Source: Plectrocnemia conspersa | Taxonomy: Eukaryota > Arthropoda > Insecta > Trichoptera > Polycentropodidae | Direction of reading: 5' to 3' | DNA: 64,000 nt | Assembly: GCA_009617715.1 (NCBI GenBank) | Contig: VTFK01000163.1 | Coordinates: 248,001-312,000, forward strand | Shown here: positions 44,753-58,136 of the stretch, piece after piece | How positions within the stretch are numbered: the stretch's first letter is position 1 | How the letters are laid out: each line of letters starts with the position of its first letter | The notes under the pieces: generated by a model | The model's database searches: none | Seen by the model: the letters and a program-made list of their open reading frames with translations, nothing else | What the model was told of the DNA's origin: nothing | Translations under genes and position numbers: made by a program

Positions 44753-47700
44753 CCCCATTAGTACCCATTGAAAACGTTAGAAGACCTCCAGAGAAACGAC
44801 TTGTTCAAATACTACAACACAAAGAAGATGTCAAATATCTGGAAATATATAATATTTGGCCAAACAATTTGGCCAAACAACTTGGAATTTAACTTCGGCA
44901 AATGCACTGGATGATGGGAAGAAGATTTCAGATGACACTAGAAAGCAATCTACTAAAGTAAAAATTAGGGCCGGCCCGAGGGGCAGGCTACACAGGATGC
45001 CAGCTCCAGTGGGGCGCCAAAAAAATAAAATAAAGGCGTAACATTTCCTTATGATCATATATGATCAGAGAATAAATAAACATTAAATAGCATAAAAAAA
45101 TGCTAGTTAATAATTGAAACGCAGGTTATTTTTATTTTTTTTTGCCCTCTAAAAATAAAAAGGAGAAGAAAAGCTCATGTCAAGGAGCTAGAAAATAAAA
45201 TATTAGACACTATGATCAGAGAACACTCAACATTATTTCGTATACATAGGCTAACGGATGATACTTGAAAATATACCTTTATTTATTTAAGCTTACAAAT
45301 TCTATAGCACACTTAATTTTATATGTTGAACTTACTTATAAATTATTTTTGGCAGTATGTCAATAATTCTTAAAACGTAATTTCTAATAATGTTTAAAAT
45401 GGAAAAAAATATTTTTATTACTTTTTAAATATATATTATAAATGATAATTTTACATTTATTAAAAAGAGATTGCATGGAAATTTAATGGTGTATTTTTAA
45501 TGTTAGCATATAAAAAAAATTACAGAGTATTTTTTTAGCTCACCTTATAGTGGAACAACTGGATTCTAGTCTTCTGGTAACCATATATTTTACTCTTTGC
45601 AACTCGTCGCTCTTATCATACATGCAAACTTTGGTTAGCTATTATTCTTTAATCTGTGGTAACCATACAGTTGTCTTCGCCATTGTTTGTCAGCGTTGAT
45701 CTACTATTGTTGGTGTTGAAAATGATACCAGACGACACAAGACGACTTTAGGCCATCTAAAATACCTGAAAGACCTAGAAATAAATTAATAAAAAATAAT
45801 AAATAAATAAATTACTTATACATAAAAAATTTTCTTTACTATATAAAAATTACTTATTATTACATACATGAACAGATTGTAAATAAAAATTTAAAAATTA
45901 ATTAAAAACTCTCTCGCCGTATTTTTTGACAAAAAGTTGCGGACAAACCATGGAGCATTTGATGCGATGTGTCTCAATTTTTATTGGGTACTCACAAGTA
46001 TTAACTATGTATCCCCAAACCAAAGAAGATATCATATATTATCTATATGAGATTTTGAACAAAGTTTAAAATTTAATAGTAAGGCAGTAAACTTATTGAT
46101 AGCTTGAAAGAAGCGTAGGGTCCGTACCCTGTTTTTGAATTACATCAGTCTTATTATATGAGGATAGAAAATATAGACAATAAAATGACGATTTTATAAT
46201 ATTTAGAAAGTAATCAATTGCAATTAGTTAAAGTATTATATAATATTAGATAGTTCTTAATTAATTTTTTCTATTTGAGAGGTAATTTTTTTTATTATTT
46301 TTTACTTTTTTAGTATCAATTGTGCATTGGATTTGTAAGCTCTACAATAGTTTCAGTTTTTTAACAGTGAAAACGATATTTTGTGATAAAGTCATATTTT
46401 TTTATATATTTTGAGGATTCGCAACGTAACATGTGTCACAAAAAATTGTCGTCTGGATTTATGTCATTAAATTTATTTTTCCAAGAAAAAATATAATACC
46501 TAGCAATGGCTATTTAAGTCATATTTTCACTAATTTTTCACAATAATTTTGTCGCAGGCTACTGTTTGATTTTTATTTTTAATTATATATTTTGTTTTAG
46601 TCGATAAGGGGTCAAACATATATTTTACTTTATAAAGTGAAGAATGTAAATATAAAGCAATTATATATTAACATAAAATTCATTGCTGCGCTTCATCTTT
46701 AAAATTATTATTTAAAGGTGTTTTCACAACTAGAAGCATCTTACGATTGATTATAATGTAAAAATGTAAATGATGATAAATACAATGTCTGGATGATAAA
46801 AAACAACGAAAGTATTTATCAAGTTTCTAGGAAAGTATTGACCTTCGAATTAAAATACATTTTTCTCAGCTAATAATTAACTTTTTTAATTATAAATTTT
46901 TATTCCCGTGGTTTCAAATTTAGGAAAAATGCATTTTTAAAAGCAGCTTTGTTGTTGAATACTTTACAGCAGGGGGTATCCAACCCGCATGCATTGTTAA
47001 AATTATATCAAAAATAAAATTTTAAATTAAATTATTACTTATCTATATTCTACATTATCTCTGAATAAAACTAGCGTGAAGTGTAAAGGCAACATATACG
47101 ATTAAAGAGCATTTCATAAAAAAAACTTACACTGACGATTCTAGTTGAAAAAATGAAGCATTTCTCACAAAGAAAAAAATCCTACGTCTCAATAACAATT
47201 ATTTTTAAAAATTATGCAAGTTATGTGGTAGCAAATTTAATTTATTAACAAAACAAATCCACTGATATGTATTTTAAAAGCGTGGCAGAAATAATTTATC
47301 CTAAAAACATAGTCATATTTCCATAGCTTTATATGAAAGCACTGATGATTTAGAGACGTTGACAATGAATTAAATATTACCAAAGATATGACTTCCCTAG
47401 TTTTACTAAAAGGCAAGAATAAAGCAATGTATGCAACAGAAAAAGCAACATTAGCAAGATTTCGCTTGACCATTACATGTTTAATATAGCTAAAAATAGT
47501 TCGATAAAAGTGAATGACGATGCAAAAGATCGATAATTACAATTTCATGTAGTCTCACTGCATTCTACCACAATAAAGCGACGTTAAAAGTAGACTATAT
47601 TATAAACGTTGTCATGACAAAATAAACTTAATAAAAATCAAAAGAATTAAATCACCGTTTATTTGAATTTTCTGAACTCCATGGAAACTAAATATAACTA

Positions 47701-47757
47701 AGCTAACGGTCATGAGTCGATTATAAAACTTCAGAAAACCACATTCGCGTTTCAGTA

Positions 47758-47940
47758 CAGTAGATCCCCCAATAACACGGTCAATCGGGGACGTGCTATT
47801 TGGATGCCCGTTACTTTATGTGAGAGCGAGCCAAAGGAAGGATATCTCATCTCACGCGCCTGATTCGTGAGTACGTATTGTAAAAAAATGTATTTTCTAG
47901 TCCCCCAATTACATGCACCCAATTACCACGTCCCCAATTA
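47758..47940. mobile_element. Tigger/pogo-like MITE remnant
   Basis: The left end cagtagatcccccaataaca resembles pogo/Tigger ends, and the right part, tcccccaattacatgcaccc and ccaattaccacgtccccaat, repeats the cccaattacc theme. The right end is incomplete, so bounds are approximate. Confidence 0.4.
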
Positions 47941-48745
47941 TAAAATCATGCTTAGTGTTCAAATTATGAATAATATGGTATTATCTTTTCTGTAACAAGT
48001 AAAGTTGTAATTAACCCATTGGTAATATCGATTACACACATTAAATTCTATATGCGGCCCTTGACAATTTTTTGTCGAGAATATCGAAAAGGCTGGAAAA
48101 TTTCTCTTTCCCTGGATGGAAATTTTTTTTAGGCCGGGGGCCAGATTAGTTTTTTTGCTTCGATGGCAGCAGACTGTCAAACAAAAAATGACTTAATTAC
48201 AAGAACTACTTAAATAAATATTTCAAGAAGCGGAAAATTAGAATCAACCAAAATAAAACAGAGTCAATTCTATTTACGAAACATAGACAAATTTTGTCAC
48301 CGCCCCTCTAAATTGAACAGGGCAGTAATTAAGAATGGAAATCTGGCATTAAGTACCTTAGCTTACACATAGACTCCAAGCTTAAATTTCATTTTGAAAA
48401 AGTTCAAAATTCAAATTTTGTAACTTTGCTTTAAACGGCTTTTCGCTATTGCGGCCCTTAGACTGAAATTAAAAATAATACGCGCTTTTACCACAAAGAA
48501 TAAAATGTTGATATACAGATTTACAGATTTAATATAAAAGTGACAAATTTCCAATTAAGTTTTATGACCGACTCTAGGAATTACGATAAGCAAACATTTT
48601 ATTCTTCTTGATTACTTACGATAAACATTTGTTTAATAAGTTAAAAAAATTATATTATTAATTATTTGGCAAGGATTCATTCGGAAGCTAAAATACAAGA
48701 GAAATTGTTTCCATGTAAATACTATAAAACATTCTATAATATGTT

Positions 48746-48809
48746 GTCATATTTTACAAAATACAGTGTCATATTTTACAAAATACAGTGTCATATTTTA
48801 CAAAATACA
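48746..48809. repeat. 22-bp tandem repeat, about three copies
   Basis: The unit gtcatattttacaaaatacagt occurs at 48746-48767 and 48768-48789, with 20 more bases of a third copy to 48809. Copies are identical. Each unit contains the small palindrome attttacaaaat-like core. Confidence 0.85.
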
Positions 48810-50024
48810 AAAATATATACTGTAATAATATAGATATATACTGTATTTAACATATTATATATTCTTTTTCTCGAAAATTGAAAAAATATAGATAAAAAAG
48901 AAACAATATCAGCGTCTGTGGGCGACCGTCCGATAATTACAAAGGACCATTCAAACAATGCTTTTTGATGCCAAGCCATTAATGTTTTTTGTTTTAACGA
49001 GTTTTGAAACCTATGAAGAAAAAGGGCTTAATGAGTTTTTGTGGTATTAGATGACTTTCGAATGTCCGTGTTTAATGTTTTGATAATTTCTAAGGTCCGT
49101 TAGACGAGCTGTAATTGTTTCGCATTTTTTATACATAAATTCGTAAATAATTCAGTGATGAATTTATCAAATATTAAAGAATAAAGTTTGCTCTTTAATG
49201 GTGGAATGAAACTTTATCCTAATATCAAAAATTTTGGCATCCCGGGATTGAAATTTTAGCTCGGGTAAAACACTTCGGTGATAAAACTAAATTGAAATTG
49301 ATTGAAATGAAGATAATAAAATTTTATAACCTACTTTAATATATTATATATTTAAAAGCAATTATCCACCTTCTTGGTGGTCTCATCCTGTCATCGAATT
49401 CTACGATCTAGTGAATTATAGCTCCAGCTGCTTTCATCGGCTCACCACTGCCGAAAATTGCATTCTGACGACCACGCATCTGAATCCAAGAATTTCCCAA
49501 CTAGCACGAGACAAAATGGCACAGTTGAACGTGCAGGATTCCTCGTGGTCCCCACATCAAACAGTTTATACAGTGTCAACAATGTTTTGCCTATATTTCG
49601 CGCTTGATGATAAATTTGTGTCTTTTCGTTGAACGGACGTGAAATGTTCTCTCATTCATCGGTTAACCTCTTCACTGCCAAACAAAACAATTCGCTATAA
49701 TTAGACGCGCGACACAACAGGTATTATTTCCGGCTCGTGCGTAATATTTACTACAAAATTTTACATAAGTCTGTTCCTCAGCCTTATTTAATTATAATAT
49801 ATATTCTTATTTTACGACAATAATTCACTCTTGGCGTAGATAATTTATATAGACGGTAAATTAAATTTAATTAGGCGATTCTTTTCGGTTTATATTCATT
49901 GCGAAAATGGTTGATTTTATATGAATGATTTAGGAAATTATGTCATTTATATGAAACATATTTTGCATTATAAAATAACTTGTAACAAATACATAGATAG
50001 ATTGTACTAGTAGATAATAAGACG

Positions 50025-50072
50025 TGAAAGTAATATTGTTTTATTTTATAAAATAAGACAATATTACTTTCA
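50025..50072. repeat. 48-bp near-perfect palindrome
   Basis: tgaaagtaatattgttttat at the left is mirrored by aaataagacaatattacttt plus ca at the right, with one mismatch and no spacer (centre attttataaaat). It would form a long cruciform or, if transcribed, a hairpin. No terminal duplications were seen. Confidence 0.7.
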
Positions 50073-53046
50073 TACCAAAGTTAATTAAACATATTATAAT
50101 GCTAGTAATAATGAAAAATCTCGTATTAGTGTAAACAAAAAGTTACATTCTACCCATTATATAGTATCGTTTACAGTTCATTTTTAGAAGCAATGATAGA
50201 TCTAATAACATTTACGTATGGCAAACGATTAAAATATGACATCTTGCGACAATTTTGAAGAAGATAAAGAGATGGCAATCTACGTGGTTATTTCTCTTCA
50301 GTAACTCCCGTAAATGTTGTTCTTCGGTTATCGTTTAAATTTAATTTATGGATTATATTAGTAGTAATAATATATCAATGTTTAACTCTTGATACGGTCT
50401 TATTGTTTTTAATTATTTTTCAGAAGCAATGATGGAACAATTTGATGACCTATATGGATACAATGCAACGTAGAATTGGTATATATAAACAAAGAATAAA
50501 GTCACTGTCAGCAAGTATTATCTTTTTATAAAGAACGTACTACACAAGTTGGATATAACTGAATACCATGACGTATACATACATATTTTGCCACATCGGA
50601 ATTAAAAATAACCCACCCTTAGATATTTTGGCTATCGATTATTCCAGGTATGTAATCACATATTTATAATCATTATAAAATGTCGTCTATTAGATAATAT
50701 CCCAGAAACTACACATATGTATATTGCGAGTCATCACTTAGAACGAAACGATCTAAGTGAATTTTTTTGCTGCAATAATGGTTTTAATTTATTTTGCTGT
50801 AACCAAGCTTCGACTGCATCACAATCATTGTCACGCGATCGTCATAAAAGATAGTATCCCCAAATATCAATAGATAAAAAATACGTTTTATTAGCATTTA
50901 TACGGTTTGGTCGACATTAACCTCAATTTTAGTATATATTACATGTTCACGTTTAAAACGTACCTAGTTCAGTAAAATCTAATATATATGTACATTAAAT
51001 CAGAAGCAAGGATAATGCTTATGTATAATAAAAGGAAAAACTCACTTTTCGGCCTCTGAGCCCGTTGACGGGAATTCAAAATTTGAAGATTTCATTACGA
51101 AGATTGTTTATCTAGTTTAATCAATGTATTCTTCTAATCCTTTATAATTTTCATAGTTATAACACACTTAGTTAATTTGCAATCCGATTATTTATATTCA
51201 GTCAAATGCCGAATTAATGAAAATGATTGTCGCGTAAAATTTTTTTTATAAATAATAATTATTTAAAACTGTTGTCTAGAAAATAGAAATAATGCATTTA
51301 TAATTTAAATCGATCAAACTAAAGAATTTGAAAAAATCCTAGACATTTCTCGTTTTCTTGCAAATATTTAAAGAGCATTTCGAGAGACGAGGATTTTTTT
51401 CCACGTCCGACGAAAATTTAAAACGTGTCAAGTGTTCAGAACTGTCGATTGGAATATTAGTGAAATGCAGATTTTTTGATTTGTTATTCATGGCAGTGAT
51501 TTATTTATTTAAAATTCAGAATATAACCGGAAACTCAATCCTATTTTATAGCATTTTCCGCGCAAGAATAAGATTAAAACGTCAAACAACATAAAATATA
51601 CTATTTACGTTTTATTATTGAAATAAATTACGCGTGTTGTTGCTACTTGTGATTGTTTTTCAGCTTTTGATTTTAATTTGATTTCCGAGAGAATTCCGCC
51701 TGACTGAAGTGTATATAAATATAATAATTAGGTTTTGCCAACAATGTGTAATTGTTAAAGTAAACATAATAAATATAAGAGGCGATTATCAAACGTTCTT
51801 CATTCAAATATCTCCAAAAGACACCAAACATATTTGGCACAGTGTTTTATCAGCTTGTCATCGAGTTGTAAAATTTTGCACGCGTGCAACAATGCATGTG
51901 CACATTCGCTTCGTAAAACTGATTTTGTATTTTACAAACAGTGATTTAAGCTGAGTTAACGACTTAATTTTCGCTCTGCGAGCTTTTCCTTGTGGGCGTT
52001 TAGCTCAGTGAATTTATTTTGTTCCGTTACAGTCGTGTGGAAATATAAGCGCAATTATTTTTACCACGGTGTTAATGGCGTTAAAGCTATTGTGGTATTG
52101 AAAAAAAAAGAAAGCTCAAGGGCGAATATCGACGAATGCGTCGATTCTGAGAGATTTATTCCGAAAATATGTATTGGCTCCTTTCAATTTACATTGTATT
52201 AGGTCTGTCCATTTTATTTTGAGTTTGTAATTGCTATGATCTGGCATACACTGTTTTTTACAATTAAATTTAGTCGTAGAGAGAAAATATTAAAAGGCGC
52301 TGAATCATTTTTCTTTAAAGTGATTGTATTCAGTGCCAAAATCAGAACGTGAAGATGCATTGTTATAATAAAATTGTCCATCTCACTTACCAGTGTACAA
52401 CTTTACAATTTTATTGAAACAAGATGTTGTCTGTATAGGAAACTGTTTACAGTTTTATCCCTCAGATTCACCTCTTTTATTCTTCTACGAAACCTTTTCA
52501 AGTTTCTACATTATTTTTTCTTGGAAAAAATCCAACTTAATATAAATTATTTTAATATTATTATATTTAAAAAATCAGAATCTACTTAACATGCCAATCG
52601 ATTCAGTTTTGTTAAGTTTAAAACATTGTTTAATGGGGGATGTAGGATTTAAAAAATGAATTAGAGAATACTGAAATATTGCACGATAGATATTCAAAAA
52701 AATTCAACTAGCGAAAAGCATCAATAGCCATCTATTATAAAAATTCAACTCCTGTACATCATGACGCATTGGGGAAACCTGCAGTCAGATTTGTAATAAA
52801 AAATATTAAAATAAAGCTAGAACTACTATGACAGACACGACACACTTTAGTCTTTTAAATAAAAATTACACCAAAAACTGATTTTTAATGATACACCTGA
52901 ACACGAAAACTGTTAATTGTATTTTCATTATTGAAATACGTTTCTATCCATTCATCCATTAAAATTTTGCATCGGTAAGAACAAGAGCCGAGGTGTATAT
53001 CTTTTCAACCTAATTATACTCATGTTAATATTATTGTTTTTTATGT

Positions 53047-53075
53047 TAAATATATATATATATATATATATATTT
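53047..53075. repeat. TA microsatellite
   Basis: A run of ta dinucleotides. Similar shorter runs occur at about 22659-22670, 25702-25726 and 61957-61982. Confidence 0.8.
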
Positions 53076-54291
53076 TTAAAGCGTGTTTTTGCTTAGTATT
53101 TCAAGTGATAAATGAGCTTTCATTTAGTGTTTTTTTAGTCCGAAGGTTTGACGTGATTTTTTTTCCATTGCAATGCTGCAGTGACATTAAAATGAGATAT
53201 GGTCAGTAAGTTATATTATTCGAATATAAACTTTATACTTGATACAATTACGCATGTAACATAAATTAAAATAGGGCAAATCTGTTTTCTGTTTAATTGA
53301 AAATAGAATATATTGCACTTCAAATGATTTAATGCAAGTTACTTTTCTTTGTGTAACCTTTGCTGTTAAAGCACGGTTATATCATATTTAGATTTATCAT
53401 CTATTTATTGTACAGCTTTACTAATAATACTTTTTTAATTCAATTTTATTTTTAGTAGTTTAAAGACAATTTTTTAATACATAAAATAATTGTAACATCA
53501 AAAGAAATAAGATAAAATAAAGATTAGCTCTGAAAAGCGTTGAAAACATTAATTGACGTTAAAATAACATTTAGAACGAGAGTGAAAAAACATCAAAATA
53601 TAACAGTATGACATGTGTATTATTAGCGAATTCTATAGTAACATAACTTGATCTTAATTATTTATATCTTAGCGCATATAACAAATAATGTAAAAAAACA
53701 TACGTTTTCAGGAGACCATGAGGCAAATTTTATCGCTTCAATCGTGTCAATTCCAGCGTTGTAAATATTACATACATCCGGAATAAAAATCGCTTTTTTA
53801 AGAAAATATTTACATTTTATAAATATTAGTATTACATCGTTAAAAATAAATTGTTGAAATAAAGCTTTAACGCAGCCCGAGCTTAACTGTTATATATGCA
53901 TAGATAGAAATAGAAGCCCACGCTGAGACAGGAATAGACACAAATTCCAATTCTAGAAATATGACTGTATACGCTAAAAATCTGACTTATCGTATATTGA
54001 ATGATTAAATAAAAAAATAAGCAAGTCGGAAGCCGCTAGCGCAATTTACAAGCCATAGAACTGTCCGAATTGACGTTTTAACGCCGCTAAAATACCATTA
54101 CGTTAATCTGTAAAGATGATTACGTTTTAGAGCTGTTTAATTAACATTTTTGGCTGGATTATATGGGAGTTTAATTATTTTTTCGTCAGCGCGTGGAAGA
54201 TATTGATGAAACTGTATAGTAAAAACAACAATTTAATTTATTTACATTTTATTAATATAGCAACTTTTTATTTTTATTTTAGGTACTACTA

Positions 54292-54585
54292 ACAGTGAAA
54301 CCTTGGATTGAGAGTAACTTAGTAACTTAGTTTACTAAAAATATGACCAAAATCTTTTATTCAATTTTAAGTTAATTAACGAGCTATGTCTTGCAATACG
54401 AGCAATGATTTTTTTATGCAAACCGTGAGATATTATTAATTTTTTTAAATAATTATTATACCATCTTAAAACTGTTTCACTTATATCGATATTCTTTAAT
54501 TTATTTAACATTATAATATACAAGTATTTTGAAATACGAGCACGTTTCTTGAAATAATTATGCTCGTAATTTGAGGTTTCACTGT
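54292..54585. mobile_element. Tigger/pogo-like MITE
   Basis: acagtgaaacct at 54292-54303 is matched exactly in reverse by aggtttcactgt at 54574-54585. The pattern cagtgaaacct plus inner acgagca/tgctcgt motifs is typical of pogo/Tigger-class ends. The 294-bp unit has only an AT-rich frame (54335-54523, minus), without transposase motifs. Confidence 0.6.
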
Positions 54586-55380
54586 ATATATTTTATTATA
54601 GATAATTATAAATAGGAAATAAAAAAAATATGATCCGAACATTTACATATCATAAGAATTTATGTCTTTATGTCTAGTTTAATTTATCTGATCATTCTGA
54701 ACCTGCAAAATATTCACGCATACAAACGTATGATTTTTATACACTGAATACTCAAACTATTACACGTAATTAATTATTACACAGACTAATAGTTAAGCTT
54801 AAAAAAAACATACGCTGTTTATACATATGAATGTTTTGGATATCGCCCATGGCATATTGCTTTACAACGAGGTGAAAATTAACACCTCTGAGTAATGTCT
54901 GGGAATTGGTGACTTTTTTATTAATTATAAACTATTTGTAATGTAGCTTTCAATTAATAGGTGTCAGTCTACAGATATCCATTGTATTTGAGCCAATAAC
55001 GTCACCTCGCTTGATTGTATCTCTCCGTCAACACCAATGTAATTTAGTACAATAAATACTTTTTTTACTAATCATCTCGGTGTTTTCATCGTCTAAATGT
55101 GATTCCTCACACATACATACTGATGATTTATTTATTATTTGGCCACGCAGTAATTTTTGTTACCTAATTTTAAATTTGCACTATGTATACATGCCTATTT
55201 TTTGACATCATCAGGAAGCATAGATAACTTTCACCTCGAGGTTAAGTTTTCCTCGCAGTATAATTTTCTTAAAAAAATGCATTTGCCCCCCTTGAATTTG
55301 GCCAGAAAAATATGCATAGCTTGTCTGCACATAAAAAATATGATAACTATCTAATATAAAAGTATTGGTTAAATTATATT

Positions 55381-55530
55381 CAAACTGAATTATGGTGAAT
55401 AAGAGGGCGCAAAAACAATTATCACTTCTCAGAAGACAAAAATTCACGTAAAAAACAATAAAATCGTGTCGGCACCGTTGCAGTGGGAACGCTCGGTTAC
55501 GAGCGTTCCTACTCCGACGGCCCCCATTTT
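55381..55530 (+). mobile_element. palindromic MITE, partial copy
   Basis: Shares ordered blocks with 34139-34372: aagagggcgcaaaaacaatt, cacttctcagaag, aattcacgt, caataaaatcgtgtcggc, then the central gtgggaacgctcggttacga. The right arm breaks off after about 30 bases (gagcgttcctactccgacgg). Confidence 0.75.
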
Positions 55531-55740
55531 CAGGGCGATTTTTTTTACAGCCTGAAACAGTACTATATATAAGAAAAAAAAATGATACAATATTTTTTTT
55601 AATATTTTCTTAAATAGTTATACGGTATATGAAGCTATAGTAAATTTCGCTGCAAGTTAGTTAATTTAGAATCCATTAAATTTAATTTGATAAATCACCC
55701 GAACTTTTTAGTCTCCATACACATGCCAATTGAGACTTGA

Positions 55741-56019
55741 TTAATTTTGGCAAATAGTCACAAGGGGGTCGACCTCGGCGCTCACCATCTGGAGCAGGAA
55801 CTCTTCATCGCTCCATATGTATCGACCGATTTTATCATGCGGGTCGAAATAGGCGCAGTTGGCAAAAATAGTATCGTAGCGAGCAACCAAGCGGCTGCGT
55901 GGATTCAACAATAACATTACAATAAAAGCTGTCCGTTGAGCATCAACGGCGTTAAAAAAAGACCAGGAAACAGCAGTAAAAGCCGGGTGGAATAGTCGAT
56001 CCGACGCCAGGCCAGCATA
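55741..56019 (-). CDS. unrecognised 92-codon coding-like fragment in a GC-rich island
   Basis: The minus-strand frame is open from just after a stop at 56020-56022 to TAA at 55741-55743 and encodes, for example, FTAVSWSFFNAVDAQRTAFI, NPRSRLVARYDTIFANCAYF and GRYIWSDEEFLLQMVSAEVD. Composition is balanced, like a globular protein, and third positions are GC-rich, unlike nearby DNA. There is no good start codon, so it is a fragment or an exon. I cannot assign a family. Transposon, viral or bacterial origin, or an exon of an unseen host gene, are all possible. Confidence 0.35.
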   Translation of the reverse strand, partial: YAGLASDRLFHPAFTAVSWSFFNAVDAQRTAFIVMLLLNPRSRLVARYDTIFANCAYFDPHDKIGRYIWSDEEFLLQMVSAEVDPLVTICQN

Positions 56020-56072
56020 TCAGATAGCGGCTGTGTCTATATCTACTATAAATGCATTTATTTCTTGTCTAG

Positions 56073-56279
56073 CTCGCTGTCAAGACGTCAGACTTGGTCA
56101 TTCAACCGATAGTAGCCGTGAATTCATTCATCCGACACGTGCGTGCCATAAAGCCCAAGGCTCGGATTGAGCAATTTCTGGGAAAGCTTTTGCGTGCGGC
56201 TATGGTTCTAGGAAGAGCAGAGAAGAGCTTCCAAAATCGAACGGCTGAAAGAAAAATGTATCATATATTAAAAAAGTGA
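56073..56279 (+). CDS. unrecognised 68-codon coding-like fragment, divergent from the previous one
   Basis: The open frame (stop just before 56073, TGA at 56277-56279) encodes a basic peptide including VNSFIRHVRAIKPKARIEQF and GKLLRAAMVLGRAEKSFQNR, with no ATG near its start. It lies in the same GC-rich island, 53 bases from the minus-strand frame at 55741-56019. One of the two could be a chance frame. No family recognised. Confidence 0.25.
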   Translation, partial: LAVKTSDLVIQPIVAVNSFIRHVRAIKPKARIEQFLGKLLRAAMVLGRAEKSFQNRTAERKMYHILKK

Positions 56280-56511
56280 TTTATCGTACAAACGTTGCGG
56301 CCGTGATATTTTTAATTTTTCCACTTCGTCATCCTTGCGGGAAAATCAGTCATTGTCTTTGTGGAAAACATATATTTTACATGTTTATTATATAACACGT
56401 TTATTAAATTATGTAATATCGAAAATATGACGGCAAATTATTATACTATACTAGAGGTGGTCCCTAAAAAAAGAACGGATGTTTTAAGTCTGACGTATTA
56501 TTATTGTCATT

Positions 56512-56544
56512 AGAATTTCTTGAAACACTTTTTCAAGAAATTCT
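56512..56544. repeat. perfect 13-bp stem hairpin
   Basis: agaatttcttgaa and ttcaagaaattct are exact reverse complements around a 7-base loop (acacttt). No other element features surround it. Confidence 0.55.
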
Positions 56545-56847
56545 GCATTACATTGATCAAATAGAAAACGAATTATCATACTAATAATTATTAATTTACT
56601 CGAAGTGTTTTATTGTGATATCTATCTGATTAGTATTGAAAAATAAAAATACGTTTTTTATTTGATAAAAGATCAGTTTAAGTCTTGTTTATCGATGAAT
56701 GACTTCAATGTCGGGATATTTTTTAATATACATAGAAACCGTCTGAAATACAATTTAATATTATACGAGGCATTTAGAATATTAAAGACGAACTAAAGGC
56801 ATGTAGAGATACATACTAGAATCATTATTTTATTATTCAAAATTTTA

Positions 56848-57000
56848 TAAGGCCAAAGGATGTGACTTTGCAGCCAAAAGAAACGCCGTAAAAATCTCAT
56901 TGCAAATAATGTTTATTAAGTATAATTTACCACATAGGTTGAGTTGTATTTCATAATGCTGGTGGAAAAGTTGTCTTCTGTTTGTTCTTGGTCTCGGTCT
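56848..57000 (+). repeat. dispersed repeat, copy 2 (unclassified)
   Basis: Similar to 672-800: aaaggatgtgactttgcagc near the start and ctggtggaaaagttg about 100 bases later. See copy 1 for interpretation. Confidence 0.4.
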
Positions 57001-58136
57001 GGTTATCTATCGTCTCGAATCGGTTGATCGCCTCGAATCACTTAATAATCTCTTCTCGTGTCGCTAAATAGTCTTGTTTATTTATTCATTTTATTAATTT
57101 ATTAAGCTAATATAGCTAATAATAATATAAAAATAATCATAACATAAAAAAAAATACTTCAGTATTATAATTATTTTTTTTAATGCACAAAGGTGTTATT
57201 TTATTTCATTGAGGAACACTACTACATTTTTGTTTTTGTGGATTGTGCTAGGTATAATATTATAATAATTAACATTTCCGTACATTATTCCTTTATTATT
57301 GTTTTGAATAGCTTAATTTTTTTGTCTCAAATTTCTTGCTCGTCTGACTTGATTTTATATTTTTATAGACAGCTCTGGTGAATCATATATAAGGGTGTTA
57401 GTAGGTCAATTGCATCGCTTGAATATTAAATCAACGAAATATATTCACACATTTCAGTAAAGCTACATGATGAACTTTAGTAATCGTTTAATACTAAGGA
57501 TATATTACAATAGTGGTTTTTATGCCAGTAGACGCATTGTCACAAAAAGATGCTTACGTGCGTGTTTTGTGCTAGAAGAGAGTGTTTTTATGAAATCTCT
57601 GATAATTATGGTATTGAATATTCTCTTATTTTCAGTTAGGCCTTTTGTCAAAATATGTTGCTATTTTCTTTTCATTGGTTGTAAATAGTCGTTTGAATGA
57701 CCTTAGCGTTAACGGTGCAGCTGGTTTGACATCCCACTATATTAAATGCTCGTTAAGTTCGTCCTTAATATTAATATATTAACGTCCCATAGTAATAACA
57801 ATTCAAAAGGTATTTTAAAAACATATTTTAACAGCAACTATGATCATTATAATGTTGGTATAGCCTTGCAGGCTTTAAATTAATCTTATAAAATACTTGT
57901 ATTTTTTATTATTTTTTAGCAAAAACATTACTTGTTACGAAAGCAATTAAATAATGTTTTTATGTAAAATTATTATGGTATTAGATCTTAATCAAAGTAT
58001 TTTATTTAACTTATACAAAAATATTAAATATTTATTACTAATGAAATTAAAAAAGTATTAAGCAATATTGTATATTATTGAACGACGTTTGTAATTAGTT
58101 CAATTGATTTTAAGTACATATAGTTTTATTTGTATA

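Noticed and set aside
54335..54523. 62-codon minus-strand open frame inside a MITE
   Set aside because: No pogo/Tigger transposase motif; it is the AT-rich interior of the element.
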